The notes under the pieces are model-generated. The model did not search any database and was not told the origin of the DNA. It saw nothing but the letters and a program-made list of their open reading frames with translations. DNA of 64,000 bases. Origin: Siniperca chuatsi (taxonomy: Eukaryota > Chordata > Actinopteri > Centrarchiformes > Sinipercidae). Shown one piece after another: positions 39,026 to 52,100 of the stretch. Where the stretch lies: positions 20,053,388 through 20,117,387 of the forward strand of contig NC_058053.1 in the NCBI RefSeq assembly GCF_020085105.1, written 5' to 3'. How positions within the stretch are numbered: the stretch's first letter is position 1; the number at the start of each line of letters is the position of its first letter. A program made the position numbers and the translations under genes.

Positions 39026-40724
39026 CACACAACCTTATTATCGGAGCTGCACCGGCGGGCCAAATCGGTTCCTAGTCGCCCGCATTTAAAAGTCCAGTGA
39101 CATCAATGTGGGCCGGTTCAAACAAGCAGAAACAATGAACGCACTTAAAACTGGTCAAGCAGTCTAGACGAGCACAGGTGAAATTGTATTCGCACTCCTC
39201 ATTCATGAAATATGCCTCCTATTGTTCATTTCCACCAGCTCATCGGTGAATGAATGCAAGGTGAAACAGTATTGCCTTTGCATCACCTTGCTGCTGCTGC
39301 TTACCTGTTCTTTCATCCGACACACCTGTGGTTTGTTTCTTTTTGGTATTTTCACGCAGCGCTCGGTCTACTCCGCCTATGCAGCGATCAAACGAGTTTT
39401 CAAAGTTGACCCGGGCTCACCGCGTCTGGTAGAGGCTCTGGCAGGAGAGATTCTCTTTTCATCAAGTTTAAGCTGCATGAGGTGGGGGCTGTGGCAGGAG
39501 GGTTTCCAAAGTGGGGTCCGAGAACCACCCACGGGTCCTTGAGCGGCTTCCAGGTGTTAGTACGCTGTTATTTTCCTCTGTGGAAGACCGTTTTGATCCC
39601 AGGTTTTCACTGATGCCCATATATTAGGCCTAACATATTCTCACATTACAATTCCTCTGGACACAATCATATCAATTTGAAGTATGTGGACTGCTGAGCA
39701 CCAAACAGATAAATGTTAAAATATTTGAGTCCATGGGTAAACTCTTCTACTTTTGATGGAGTTCGGCTCTCTTTTTAAAACAAATCTCTTTCCTGCAACG
39801 CCACACAGCGGCGGATAGGGTGCATTGCAGGGCCTGAAAAAAAAAGGAAACGTAACAGCAGCTGTGGAAAGCAACTACTGTATAGTACAATTTTGAGGTA
39901 CTTGTACTTGAGTGTTTCCATATTCTGCTACTTTATACTTCTGTTCCACTACTATTCAGAGGGAAATGCATGTTTCTCCGCTACATTTCTTTGACAATTA
40001 TAGTGACTTTGCAGATTCAAATTTTACATAGACTACATAACCCATCATCTTATAAAATGCATTGCTATAGATTAAAATACCCAACAGTATATAGAGTTGT
40101 TAAAATGAGCTCAACCTTGACCAACAATATTAAAATGTTGCTTACATGTTAATGGATCAATGATAATAATCCACTGATGTAATATACTGTATATACTAAC
40201 ACAACAGAATGAAAGGGGGTATTCTGCATGAGTACTTTTAATTTTGATACTTTAATGATATTTTGCTGATAATAATCCAGTAAGTCAGTTACCCCTCTAG
40301 CATCTCCTCATAAAAAGGCAAACAAGTATCTGTCTATGTACAGAATAATTACTTTTTGTGAACATTTCTGTAGCTTCTACAATAACAAGAATCTACACTT
40401 TTCAATTTAAAGTTGCTTTCACATCTGCTCCAAGTGCAGACTTACAGGAATCACAGATTGGATGATCTTCCATCTAGAAGCAGTGAAGTTTACGGACCAA
40501 AGTTTTAATCACAATGTAAACCGCAGCAGTTAAGCACCTGGTCAAGTGTCTATAATGATTTGTGTTCTCCTGAGAATGTATTTTCTGGTTCATCTGAGGT
40601 ATGGCCTACATTACATAAACAAGACAGACAAGTCAAGACTTTAGATGCAGTTTGCTTAATGTTCAGATGTAGGGCACAAGTTTGGCAAGTGACTTAGCAA
40701 ATCATGAGGCCTCCTCTAGTGTTT

Positions 40725-41242
40725 TTAAAGGATATGTTAAGTCTGTCTTAAAACAATAGTCAGGTGTCCATATGAACATTGCAACAGGTTTTGCTTGCTG
40801 TAATCTTTCCATACTGGCCCTTAAGAGATCCGTTCCCAAATCTATTGTTAGATAAAGCAGGTTATGTTTCAAAGTTTCAGTCCTTTTAGTACAAAATTTG
40901 TCTTATTGTTCCTGCACCACAGCTTAGCAAGGAAACACTGTCCGGGTAAACAAAAAGGGGGAAAGGCTGTAACTTTGGAAGATATCCACTTGATTTGTCT
41001 AACTAAGACTGCTAAAGTCTCATATTGGTTTCAGATAAAGTGTGGAATGTATTTTTGCACAGAATGAAGACTGTGGATTTTGTCCCCCATCACTTACATT
41101 GAAAGTGCATTAGGAAGAGATCTTTTAATGGCCAGTATGAACATGAGGAATGATTACAGCAATCAAATCCTGTTTCAATGTCCATATGTACACCTGAGTA
41201 TTGTTTTAAGACTGACTTAAAAATTGTGAACCTATCCTTTAA
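40725..41242. mobile_element. palindromic MITE-like element with about 110-bp inverted ends
   Basis: Left arm 40725-40830 (TTAAAGGATATGTTAAGTCT ... CATACTGGCCCTTAAGAGATC) is the reverse complement, with scattered mismatches and small gaps, of right arm 41119-41242. Arms share CAATA-TCAGGTGT-CATATG and GCTGTAATC. The 290-base centre includes TTTTGTCCCCCATCACTTAC. I recognise it as a common fish repeat; no coding capacity. Confidence 0.75.
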
Positions 41243-41663
41243 GTTTTGAGAAAAAACATACTCCTTGCAGAGGTATTTTGAATATCTTTCCATTTTATGG
41301 AATAAATTGGTAGAGTGACATACTAATGAAAATGAGATTCAGTAAAATTAGGATGATTTTTGCAACATTTGGAGCAGGTTTCTGGTTGCATTCAAATCAA
41401 TAGCTTTTTGTATTTCCAAGGGAGAGGCCTGTTTCACACTTCTGATTTCTAAATAGCATTTAATTTTCCATTGCTGAGATTCTACACCAGTGTGCCAGAA
41501 TATTTTTTAAATTCTCTTCAGTAGGCCTGATCAAGTTGTATACATCTGGCAATAAACCTGTCAAAGTCTAATTTACACAAAAGGTAAAAAGATGAACATT
41601 TCCACTAAGATGTGTTTATGTTACAGAGAAGATCCACAAGCAAAGTGTTTAATAAATTTGCCT

Positions 41664-41686
41664 TTTATTTGACAGAATCTTTTATT
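41664..41686 (-). terminator. candidate uchl3 poly(A) signals
   Basis: Two minus-strand AATAAA hexamers (41686-41681 and 41669-41664) about 570 bases after the uchl3 stop. They would give a 3' UTR of about 0.6 kb. Position only; no transcript evidence. Confidence 0.4.
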
Positions 41687-42255
41687 CTTATTACAAAAAT
41701 GTAGGCACCTTCCACATGGACGTACAGTCTGCATTTTTCAGTTAGCCTCACTTACAGGAGACATCTTTTTTTGATAAGCTTTTCGTAACATCATTACTGC
41801 ATACAACAGCATTAAGCTGTTAGCATCTGTTTTTTTCAAAGCCATGACTGAAATTAAAGCCTTGCAAAACATGTTTCTTCAACCGGTTTTGACCATGTGG
41901 TTAGACATATGATCAAAAACAAATCACTATATGCATCATTTAACCCAGAGTAAAAAAGAAGTTGAGTTCCCTCAGTGACGTGGACATTTTGTTAAATTTC
42001 TTTCTTAATTGAAAGCCAAACATGCCATGTAAACAAACTTTAGTGCAGTGTAGTTATTGAGACGTTTCAGCAGTGGGGAACTGGAAGAATTTGATCTTAA
42101 CAAGAAATACCTTTAGTTGCACAGCAGCACTCTAATTCTCTTCGTATTTCATCCAACTCTAACAAGTGTAAGATGTAATTTTCCAATGAAGTCAGCACTT
42201 GAGAATGTTTGGCAGTAATGTTTTCTTTGTTTTCTGGGGTCACAAGGGAGTTTCC

Positions 42256-45200
42256 TCAGTATGAATCTTTGGAGAGAGCAATGATGGTGAAACGAACCTC
42301 CTGAGGGTCGCGAGCCATGAAGCTCTTACAAACCTCTACAGCATCCTGCAGTGCAATCGAACACGTCAGGAAAATGATTATTTGCAACTCAGCTTGAGAA
42401 GATATTTTTATGAAAATCTGTCTGTTATATTCTGTGATGCCTTACCTCGAGGAAAGTATCTTCTGCCGTTTTTCCGTGGACAATAGGGAAAGGCTTCCGG
42501 CCATCTATATATAAAAAACAAACAAACAGTGTGCTTCAAATCTGTCACCACTAAATGTGGAATTAAAGTAATTACCATCAACAATGTGACAAATACTACT
42601 ATATATAAATATGCGCATACAGCAGCGGTTAACTCACCCAGTTCATATAACTGTCCTCCGACATTCACAAAACATATAAAATGCAGATTCACTTTCTCAT
42701 CTAAACTTGGAGCCTATAACAGACGAGAAATAAACACAAAGTATTGAGTTAAACACATTCTTTTAGATTGTGTAATGAACAAAGTTCAACACAAGATTAG
42801 TGGTGTTATCTTGGTCAGAAGCATCCTCAGGCAACACAGATCATCCAACACTCAATACAAACCTCAGTCTGTCCCTCCTGTGCACTGGATTCATGTGTAA
42901 CACGTATACTCTGAAATAGAAAGTAGGGAAAAAAGCCAATAATTTGGTCCCTTGTACTTTTTTTGGTATTGTACTTAACAGTAATATTAACAATCTCCTA
43001 CACATTTAAGACTTTTTATTATTTACTATTATTATTATCTAACAAATGATAGCCACAGAGCTGTTCCATAAAATTGTAAATGCTAAAGAGTTACCAGGTA
43101 ATATAGATTATGAGCGCTGGGTGACCAACAAGATACTGATATGGTGACATGGATTAAAGGTCTGGAGCCAAGACATTTTTTCATTTGTCCCCTGACTGAT
43201 TAAAAGTGCAGTCCTTCATTCGTGTGGCTATCTCTGACCGCTTCATCACCCCATCCTTGAGCAAAGATTTTCTTTTCAGTGGTTTCTTACCTCATCTTTT
43301 TCCAGGAAGGTGGCCCTTTCCTCTGGGGTCATTTTAGCGGATTGCTCAAGAAACTTCTTAAGAGGAGAATCAGGCTCTGAAGAGAAAAGGACAACATATA
43401 GTAACATTTATAGGAAACTGTCTGCAAGCAAAAATGTGTTTGGCTTTAGAGCTGGGTGATATGTCAATACACTGATATTGTAATAGGAGATTATGTATTA
43501 TGAGGCACTGAGTTATTATGATAAATGCCATCTTTTCCTGGTCTAAAAATAAAGTGATACAATCGTCTGAACTGTTCTAGCTGAGAAAAATAATGAACAG
43601 TTAATGCCTTTAACTGTTTTGCCATCATATCAACACCACTAGTTTTTTCTCAAAATGTAATAAAACCCATATTTATAGCATTGTATTGTCAATTCACAGT
43701 AATTTAAGCCCTCACACGATCAACTCTGCAATCAACAGTCGCTCTCAAGTTGTAAACATGGGAATCTTTCATATCTCTGCAATTGCATATGACGTGAACA
43801 GAATAATTATTCACCAAATTCAAGGTGTGTCTTGTTGTTTGCCACTGCGTGAATTAATCCTATTGTTCCACAGGCATTGCCGATAGTTTGCTTAATGAAG
43901 TAGATGTCAGGAGAGACCTCCTGTCGCTGATCCTTGAGTTTCTCTTCCTCTTCTTGCTTGAATGTCTCATACTGGACAGACGTAGCAGAGAAGATAAATG
44001 TTTTATGGCATGGACATGAGTCTGCACAACTACATGGAATTCTTAAGTTGGTTCATGAACATGCAGTTAATACATTTTACACCAAAGATGTTGCAAAAAT
44101 AAGTACCTTCTCTGTCACTGGGAACAGAAGTAGCACTGCACACACTGGTCTTGGTACCATGCTGAGAAGCTCTGGATCCAATCCATATACATCTCCAAAT
44201 TGCCAGGTTGGCCTCATACCCAAACAACTGACAAACTACACAAAAGCTGAGAGTAAATTTGTGTGCATACAAAGACTTAAAGCTTACCTAACAATATCTG
44301 GCAGACAAGTTTAACTCAAAGTAAAGTTGTATGTAATAGCTGTCTCCTCATTACTTTTAGAAACAACCGATTCCTACCTAACCCCAAAAATGCTAGAACA
44401 TAGACATTAAAAAAATATTACAAATGAAATGGAAATGCAGTGTCATTACTCTCCAATAAATATTCGGCCACTGCATGGCAGCATACTAAACTTCTGCCTT
44501 ATTGATCTGAGGCTTGCTGAATCGATGGTATCTTTTAAATCACTTCTCAAAACTTATCTTTTCAAAAAAGCCTTATTAATTCTAGTACTCCATTTTTATT
44601 GCATATATATATTGTATCTGCTTTATTACTTCTAATTCTCTTTATTGTGGGGTGTTTTATGTTTGTTGTATTTTATTTTATTGCTGTACTTTTATTTATT
44701 TTTTTAAATTGCCTGATTTTCTTTGCCTCAGTCCTGAAATATTTTATTCCTGGTTCAACCATGTAAAGCACTTAAATTATGTATGTTGATACTAATTATA
44801 AGGAAAATAGGAATTTTCTTAAAAGAAGAGTCCCATTAAAACCCAAACAAATATAAACTCTTTACTGATACATTATTGGAAACTTTACCGTCCATGTATG
44901 TTAAATTGTATGCTTGCCTGTTGATAAATTTCACATTTTTCATGTTCAGCTGACCTGCTGTGTATTGAATGAATGGTTACACTTGCAATAAATTGAAATT
45001 AATTAATTGGAAATATACCAATTAAACACTCTCTATGTTTCCTCATGATTAGTACCAAATTACATAGCTCCTGTGAACTTGTACAACAGAGCTTTACCAA
45101 ATTGTGCGTAAGTGTGTCTCTACTTAGGATGACATTCAACAGATGAACCGCCCTTGCATTTATAGAATGAGAAATTTTGAAACCATCCAACCTCTTGACA

Positions 45201-45906
45201 CTGTTAAAAGTGGACAGCAATTAGTCTGGTTATTATTCTGGGGTTACATCGGTAACTTTACTCACAAGTCTTGGCTTCTTCAAGTTGTAAATATTAACTG
45301 CAGGTCAGAAACTACCTTGTCAGGTAGATCTCTTAGAACATGTCATGGACAGCTGCATGAAATGTAACCAACCATGTCATTTGTTTTATGTGTGAAGCTC
45401 GTGAAACAACTTATAAAAATATATTCTCTGACATACAATTACAGCATGCTACTAGCAATAAGGTCTGTTAATGCTTATGTCAAATTCTTCGTGGCCTGTT
45501 CCCTTTCATTATGTTTATCAGACAGTAGTACATTATTTCGTAACTTTTAATCTTGAATAATAACGTTGCATTGGATGTAGCATCGCTGCTGGGTAGGCCG
45601 TGTGCCTCTGCAAGTCGCTTTGCCGCTGATTATTCAGACCCATCTGGTGTTAAATTCAGTCAGAAGAAAATACTCACCTTTGTCATGACCTGAAATGAAA
45701 AGATACAAAGAAAAATATTAATCAAATTGCTTTTGGGTTTAGCAAAGCAGTCATACCGGCTTCAGCTTTTGTTCTCTCTGCTAGCTACAAGTCAGCTAGC
45801 CCTCACATGCTTATGAATGACTTCGACAAAACCATATAGTTTGAATTTAATCAGCAATACATACTTCTGGATTCGACTCCAGAGGCAACCAGCGTGGACA
45901 GTCCAT
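42256..45906 (-). CDS. uchl3: uchl3, ubiquitin C-terminal hydrolase L3 (complete)
   Basis: Cysteine protease (peptidase family C12) that removes small adducts from the C-terminus of ubiquitin and can act on NEDD8; cytosolic and nuclear. Nine exons, all phase-consistent: 45906-45865, 45689-45678, 44235-44107, 43971-43815, 43376-43291, 42910-42863, 42713-42638, 42504-42446, 42345-42256; 232 residues against 230 in human. The start [15 protein letters not shown] matches human UCHL3 (RWLPLEANPEV), not UCHL1. Catalytic residues are all present with human numbering: Gln89 and Cys95 in [16 protein letters not shown], His169 in [10 protein letters not shown], Asp184 in YELDGRKPFP. The crossover-loop region is [19 protein letters not shown]. 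Exon 2 is only 12 nt (VMTK). The C-terminus is [19 protein letters not shown]. Divergent from commd6, as in mammals. Confidence 0.96.
44430..44785 (+). mobile_element. 3' end of an L2-like LINE
   Basis: Plus-strand frame reads [20 protein letters not shown], the usual C-terminal tail (SLKTHLFRKAF type) of L2-clade ORF2 in fish, followed by a T-rich stretch and CATGTAAAGCACTTAAATTA, the usual 3' terminus (TGTAAAGCACTTTG). 5'-truncated; lies antisense in uchl3 intron 2. Confidence 0.65.
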
Positions 45907-48900
45907 TTTGAAGTAACGTCAATTGTTGTTTTCCTTTCAACCGAGAGGTGAAACTAATTTACCAAAAGCTGTTTGACAGCTGGAAATCGCTTCCGCGTCT
46001 GGAAAGAGCACCTTGACTTTTAGGTAGTGCGCAGGGGTACTTGCTTCTTCATAAACCATAAATACACCACACCCATTACTTTACGACATGAACAGACAAT
46101 TATATATATTTATTACTTAATAACAGTATATCTTTTTTTAACCTAAATAGTTGTGTCATGGTTCTTTGTCTGCAAAATGAAGGATTTTTGAATGTACTAC
46201 CCACACCATCGGCCCCACAGTGGACCATTCCAGGGTCATGGGCGTGAGACACGTTCCCAGGGGTTGTAGTTGTTCACTCCCGTTAATATGATCTGGCTGT
46301 TCCAGTTTAGTTGTCGTTCGTTATATCAATGGTGGACGTGTTTCTAATCGTTTTTTGGAAGCCATTTTGCAATAATAATAAGATGAAGAAGAAAAAAGAA
46401 AAACAAACTTCCCCCAAATCAGGGAACTGGCTCGCCAGACGGGGGCGCTGTTGTTCTTCATTAATTTAATGCTAATATTTTCATTTAAAAAGTTTAACTG
46501 CTGGACACAAGATGTCTCCTACTCCACTGAAAAGTCCATTATCAATGTATGTGTACTGGAGGTTTCATTTTGCATATTGGTCCATGATTGGCTTTCAAAC
46601 TAGTCATTTTCTTTAAAAAATTACTTCTTTTAGTTAAAATCAAAATCTGTGAATTGTGACACAAAAACATTAGTGGGATATATGTTATGTAGGATTTTTA
46701 AATGTGTGTCATGAGCCTTATTGGGTATACAGAATGTATATGTTAATGACCAAGTTTTATTCCAGTTAATATTGTCAATTAACTGAAAAAACTTTCCTTA
46801 GCTTAGGGGGCTTGGATACCATTGCACGTTTTACAACCTGATCTATTTTGTTTTAAAGATGTCTTTTTCAAGAGTGAAACTGGGGAGTGTTTCAGGCTTT
46901 GTCTGAGGAGGCTCTAATGTCTTTTGTTTGGGTTGATGCACTTTGTAACCAATGAGCATTTTAATTTTAATTTTGTTGACTTGCACTTGTTAAAAGAGAG
47001 AACATGAATTTACAAAGTAAAAAGGGGTCAAGGGAGGCAGCGGTTTTTACTGTGAGTGTGAGAGTGTCTCCTGCACTACCAGACAAGATTTTTGTCTTAA
47101 GCTTTGAAGCAAAAAATGCAAGAAGAATTTGCTGGTTCCAGCTTCACATATGTGAAATTAATATCTTTGGGTTTGGGACTGTTGGTTGGACAAAGCAATC
47201 AATTTAAATATGTAAACTTGGGCTCTGTGAAATTGTGATGTGTGTTTTTCACTTTAATTTTATAGACCAAACGATGAACTCATTAATCAAGAAAATAATT
47301 TGTAATTTAATCGTTAATTAAAATAATTGTTAGGTGCAACCCTACTGTAAACCTACTCGGCTGTATCTCTTTCCAAAAAATTCCACTTCTCTAAACATTA
47401 TTTAAGTTATTCCTGGAATATTCTTCATTGAACCTGTCTCCCACATACAAAGACACCTTCAAGTTTAATGTAGGGCTTTTGTGAATATTTCCAGCTGACC
47501 TGATGTAAATAGATATATTTCAGTCTCTGTTGGTGTATATGTGTTAATGTCTCAGCCAACAGTATTTTGTCGTAACAGGATTAAAAGATTGCCCTGTCTT
47601 TTCTAATTCCCCCTTTTTGATAAGTTATTTGCTTATATTTTAGTATGAAGCCTAATTGTTTTCTAATCCACTCCTATTTGCCCTGTAAAATTGACTGCAT
47701 TATGCTGTTAATACAAACTCGATACTCTGTATCTGTTTAAAATTAAAAGCCCTCATTTCAGTGGACAGAATCCCTTCATTCATAACAAGGCTTTTATTGT
47801 GAAACATTTGTAGGACCCTGATATAGAAAATTCTGTGACTCATGGATGTACAGTACATGGCACAGTTCCCATACATTCAAATGTAGCTGCTGCCATCTTG
47901 TGGCACAAAATAACGTTTGGTTAAGACATTACGCAAATACTGTATACAGCCACAGTAAGTGAAATATGACAACAACACTTTAGATCAAATGCACATTATG
48001 CTTAGTTGGCATGCACATTATATGACAGGCACCAGCAGTTTATCCACCCTTGTTTTTTGCCCCCAACCACACCCCCGGCCATTATTGTTATTATTGACTA
48101 CTTACATGAGAAAACACTGTATAAAATGTGAGAAATTATTTCTGAAATACGAGTTTCAGCTCCAAAGCACCAGTACCATGACGGCAGGAATAGACGCGCA
48201 TCACAATCCAAACGGCGGCTGGCTTGACCCAAGAGGCATGTCCACTTCTCTGGACATGCAGCACACCAGCAGCCTCCTCTCCGCCGCAGCTTGGCACCTT
48301 TCTCTTGTTCCATTCTCACACGGTTTATCATTTTTCATGTGGCTTTTGTTCTCACTGTCATGGATGCATCTCGACATGTATCTAAGTACAATACTTGACA
48401 TAAAAATGGAAGGAAACAGAAAACGACTTTGTTAGCCTACAGAATGAGAGTAGGCCTAAATGCAATTCGTTACTTCGACCCCTGCTTGCAGCTAAGCAGT
48501 AACTGGAGGCCAGAAACTTGAGGAAAACCGTCGAAACATGGAGGCCAAACACAGATCAGTCAAAAAACAAAACAAAACAGCCTTGAGATATTTAGAGCTG
48601 TAATCAAATGTCTGTCGTGTGACAGTAACATGGTGCTTTCATGTGCCATATGCCAGTCGGCAATATAAAACTAGTCACAGAATTGGCATATGATACTAAA
48701 ACAAGAGTGGCAAACCACTGGTATACCAGTGAAACGTCATATCTGCCAGTGAAACATGAATGATGAGCTGTTTTTAAATCACACACAGCAGCAGCATATC
48801 ATAATCATCACTGGGATTTGTCAAAAATAATCGGTATATGTCAGTGGGAAGTGGTATAACTTATGACTCTGGAACATGAGTGAAATACCATTTATAAATA

Positions 48901-49146
48901 GCCTAAGCCAGTAGAATGGCAGCAGCATACCAAAGACCAACGGTGACATAATACTCAGAATCGACATATGCCACTAAGAGTGGCGTAGGCTACCGTCAGC
49001 CACTTTCCAATCTGAGCACTGCTGGAGAGTTAACGGTGGACTGCCACATGGAGGTTATACAGCCAGCTGCTGTGCCTTTCTCTCTGTTTCTACATCCCAC
49101 TGTGCGCATTTAACTGACCAACATGTCCTCTTTTTCTGACAGCAAA
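45907..49146. other. uchl3-scd relic intergenic region
   Basis: 45907-46100 should hold the uchl3 5' UTR and promoter; no TATA motif at a credible position. About 46510-46615 is a repeat segment (CATATTGGTCCATGATTGGC) whose inverted relative is at about 54317-54352. About 46993-47343 is copy 4 of the TAGGGCTGCAA element, ending GTTAGGTGCAACCCTA. The rest, including a 158-codon frame at 47959-48435, resembles no family that I know. Confidence 0.5.
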
Positions 49147-52100
49147 ATGACAGAAATGGAAACCTGGAGTCATCATGCTGGCAAGCAACAAAATGGAGAT
49201 TCCACTGCAGAAACATGGGAGGCACAAGATGACGAAACCTATAAAGATAAAGAGCGGCCCAGACCGCCAAATGCTGAACAACTGAATGTCTCAACTTTGT
49301 TTTCATTATTCCTCTCTTTGCAATGCTGAGCTGCATATTATTTCAGTGGGGAAGACAAAGCACAATCACCATTCCCATAGACAGAATGCTCTTTGCCAGT
49401 CGAAGTCCCCGATTCTCAAATCGTGGGTTGCCTTGTCTACGCTTCACATAGAAACACATTCAGCAGTTTTAGAAAAACAGCAGACCTGCGTACTCCCACT
49501 GTCCCATCTCCCCATCTAGATGAATTTTCTTCCAACAGAGAGGCATGGGTGTAATGGAAAGAACATGGTGTCCCAGTGACTCTGCTCTCATGGGTATAAA
49601 ATTTATGTCAGTGTAGTGGTGAAAGCTATAATATCTGTCCTTTCTTCCAGCTACAGTGCACTACATCTTCAGTATGCTTGGTGTGATTGTGGGAGCACAC
49701 AGATTATGGAGCCACAGAACCTTTAAGGCTTCTTTTCCACTGCGAGTCTTCCTCGCTATCGCCAACAAGTACTCAGAGACAGACCCAGACCCCTACAATA
49801 CCACACGGGGGTTCTTCTTCACCCACGTTGGTTGGCTGCTGGTTCGCAAGCATCCCAACGTATTTGAAAAGGGACAAAAATTGGATCTGTCTGAACTGAA
49901 GGCAGATAAAGTGGTTATGTTTCAGAGAAGGTGAGCAAACACTAACCAGAGTTTGTCTTTGGATTTACTGCTGTTGTTCTGTCAAATGTGTCTGCTGCTT
50001 CACTCAGTCACTGCAGCACCACGAGGAGTACATAAGTGGTTTTGCCACATTATTATTGTATTGAATCACCCGTTGCTAACTTTTAGTAGTATGCATCATG
50101 TAAATCTGTAACTTCTTAGTTATTCTCATTTTCTGTATGGAAATGATAGTTTTTGCTTAATTTAGCTCATATTTACCTATATGTATTCTATCCACAGAAC
50201 ACAAACACGCACACACACACACACAATTACAAATACACACCAAAGCAAGCCCCACACAGACTATACCTACCCAGACTGAGCTGGGCATCTGTTGAAATAA
50301 ACCATTCGAAAGGTATCCCTTCTCTGGAGCCTGATTCTTTAGCCAGAATCAATGTCCATATTGGCCACGTCAACCAGCATAATTTGGAGAGGAAGCGTTA
50401 CTTGCGCAATAATTGGTCCTTCGAGCTGGATTGAGAGCAACCCCTCAGACAATATGGACAGCACAGTCCCAGACATGCCAGCGAGCGATGACAGGCCATG
50501 TAGAGACCACCACTTGACTCCTAACTTGGCTGACTATGAAGTTGGTTAGAAACCTCCAGTGGGTCATCCTCCACCTTTTTCTTACTGCATTCACAGCGGG
50601 TATTCAACAGTATAGCAAGCTGCATTAACTCTCCCAGCCATAGTCATCACAGCTGACCAAACTCCTACTGCAGGACCACATGAGGAGCAGCACCTCCAGC
50701 CTCCTCACACTCTGCGCTGGCCCCTGTGGCATCGCCTCCGCTGGTGTCACATTCTGCTACAGGCTCACCACTGCCTGGGGCATCCCCAGTGACACCACAC
50801 CCAGATCCAGCACCAGCTGTGACCAACTCCACACTGTGTCACGTTGTGCTGCCATGCACTGCATGTTGTACCTCCTTTCCAGTCCAGTCTCCATTCTTCC
50901 CCTCTTTAGTCACCACCACCATATTTGACTCATAATGCCCCCTATGCTCATCAGGCATCTCCAGCCCTTACGGCTCCCCAGCCTGGTCACGTCTCACTAC
51001 CCAGAGCAGAGCTGCTGATGGCTTCCACATATGACATCCCCAGACCTATGTTGCCTGTATTTGAGAGTTTATTGTTTGTCTATATTTAATGATACTCAAG
51101 GCAAGAACGATCTGATTGAAAGAAAGAGAGTGGATGTGAGAGCGTCAAATATTAAAAAGCATTTCTTCACTTCAGGTGTTGTTTAAATGTGCATATTAAA
51201 TATACATATGGGAACAGAATCACAGCGTACCTGCGCAGTGTCCACTCAGCATTTCTACTCTTCTTTTCTACCCAATCAGATGGCCCTATCAACTGTGTGC
51301 AGTGTACTAATGTGCAAATTGTCTAAAAATATTCATGTTAATATGTTTATAATTGCTCTCATAACAATGTAGGTTTACATTTATTTCACCATGACGTAGG
51401 TACAGATTTTGATGCTGTTTTAGCAATCAAATTATGTAAATCACAAAACACATGAGATGCAATGTTGCTTTTCACTCCCATTTAGAGTGTGTTGTGGGAT
51501 TATAGACTGTATTATGTGACAATGCCAGTTAAATCTAAAAAGACAATTTTTATTATTAAAAAATTCTATTTTATTTTACTTAGCCTCAGATTGAATTACA
51601 GTCAGGTCAGAATTTATCTGTGTAAGATATAATTTGTTCTTTCATTTCAGGCACTACATGCTCTCTGTGGTGATCCTTTGCTTCCTCGTGCCCACGTTGG
51701 TGCCCTGGTATTTCTGGGGTGAATCCTTGGTTATAGGATACTTCCTCTCTGGGCTCCTGAGATACGTTCTGCTGCTCAATGCCTCCTGGCTGGTCAACAG
51801 TGCTGCACACAGGTGGGGCAACTTTTCACTATTATTTGTCCTACAGTAATGTGCTTATACCCTGTTGTGACCATGTAAGCATTTTTGTGTGATTAAGTGT
51901 CTCTTTGCGCCCAAGGGATATTTGAATGATCTTTTCATCACTTGTTGAAAGCTTGTCCTGTCAAGTCAAACACAGTGGCGGCTCTTTCAAAGCTGATTCA
52001 GTCTGGCATCTCTAGTGGGGAAGCGTGCTAATCCAGTGGCTGACGTTAATTTGGAATCAGCCACTGGAATTTTTTAAAATGGAAAAAATGTACTGGAAAC

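Larger units (their letters stand above)
39026..42255. other. lmo7-uchl3 intergenic region
   Basis: The first 150 bases upstream of the lmo7 ATG are the richest in CG here and probably hold 5' UTR and promoter; no TATA box at a convincing spacing. About 39870-40290 is another TACTTAAGTAAAAGTA-type repeat (GAGGTACTTGTACTTGAGTG). 40725-41242 is an inverted-repeat element listed separately. 41640-42255 is probably uchl3 3' UTR. No further gene seen. Confidence 0.6.

Noticed and set aside
42638-42713. Apparent loss of the UCHL3 catalytic histidine (FVN where human has LVH).
   Set aside because: Counting residues shows that this Asn is position 175, not catalytic; His169 in VNLHF is intact, as are Gln89, Cys95 and Asp184.
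47959-48435. 158-codon plus-strand open frame.
   Set aside because: No family resemblance, no supporting splice signals or neighbours; composition looks random.
50430-51060. Pro/Ser-rich frames inside the scd relic's third intron.
   Set aside because: They do not match the missing desaturase exons; they may be retrotransposon debris but I could not name it.
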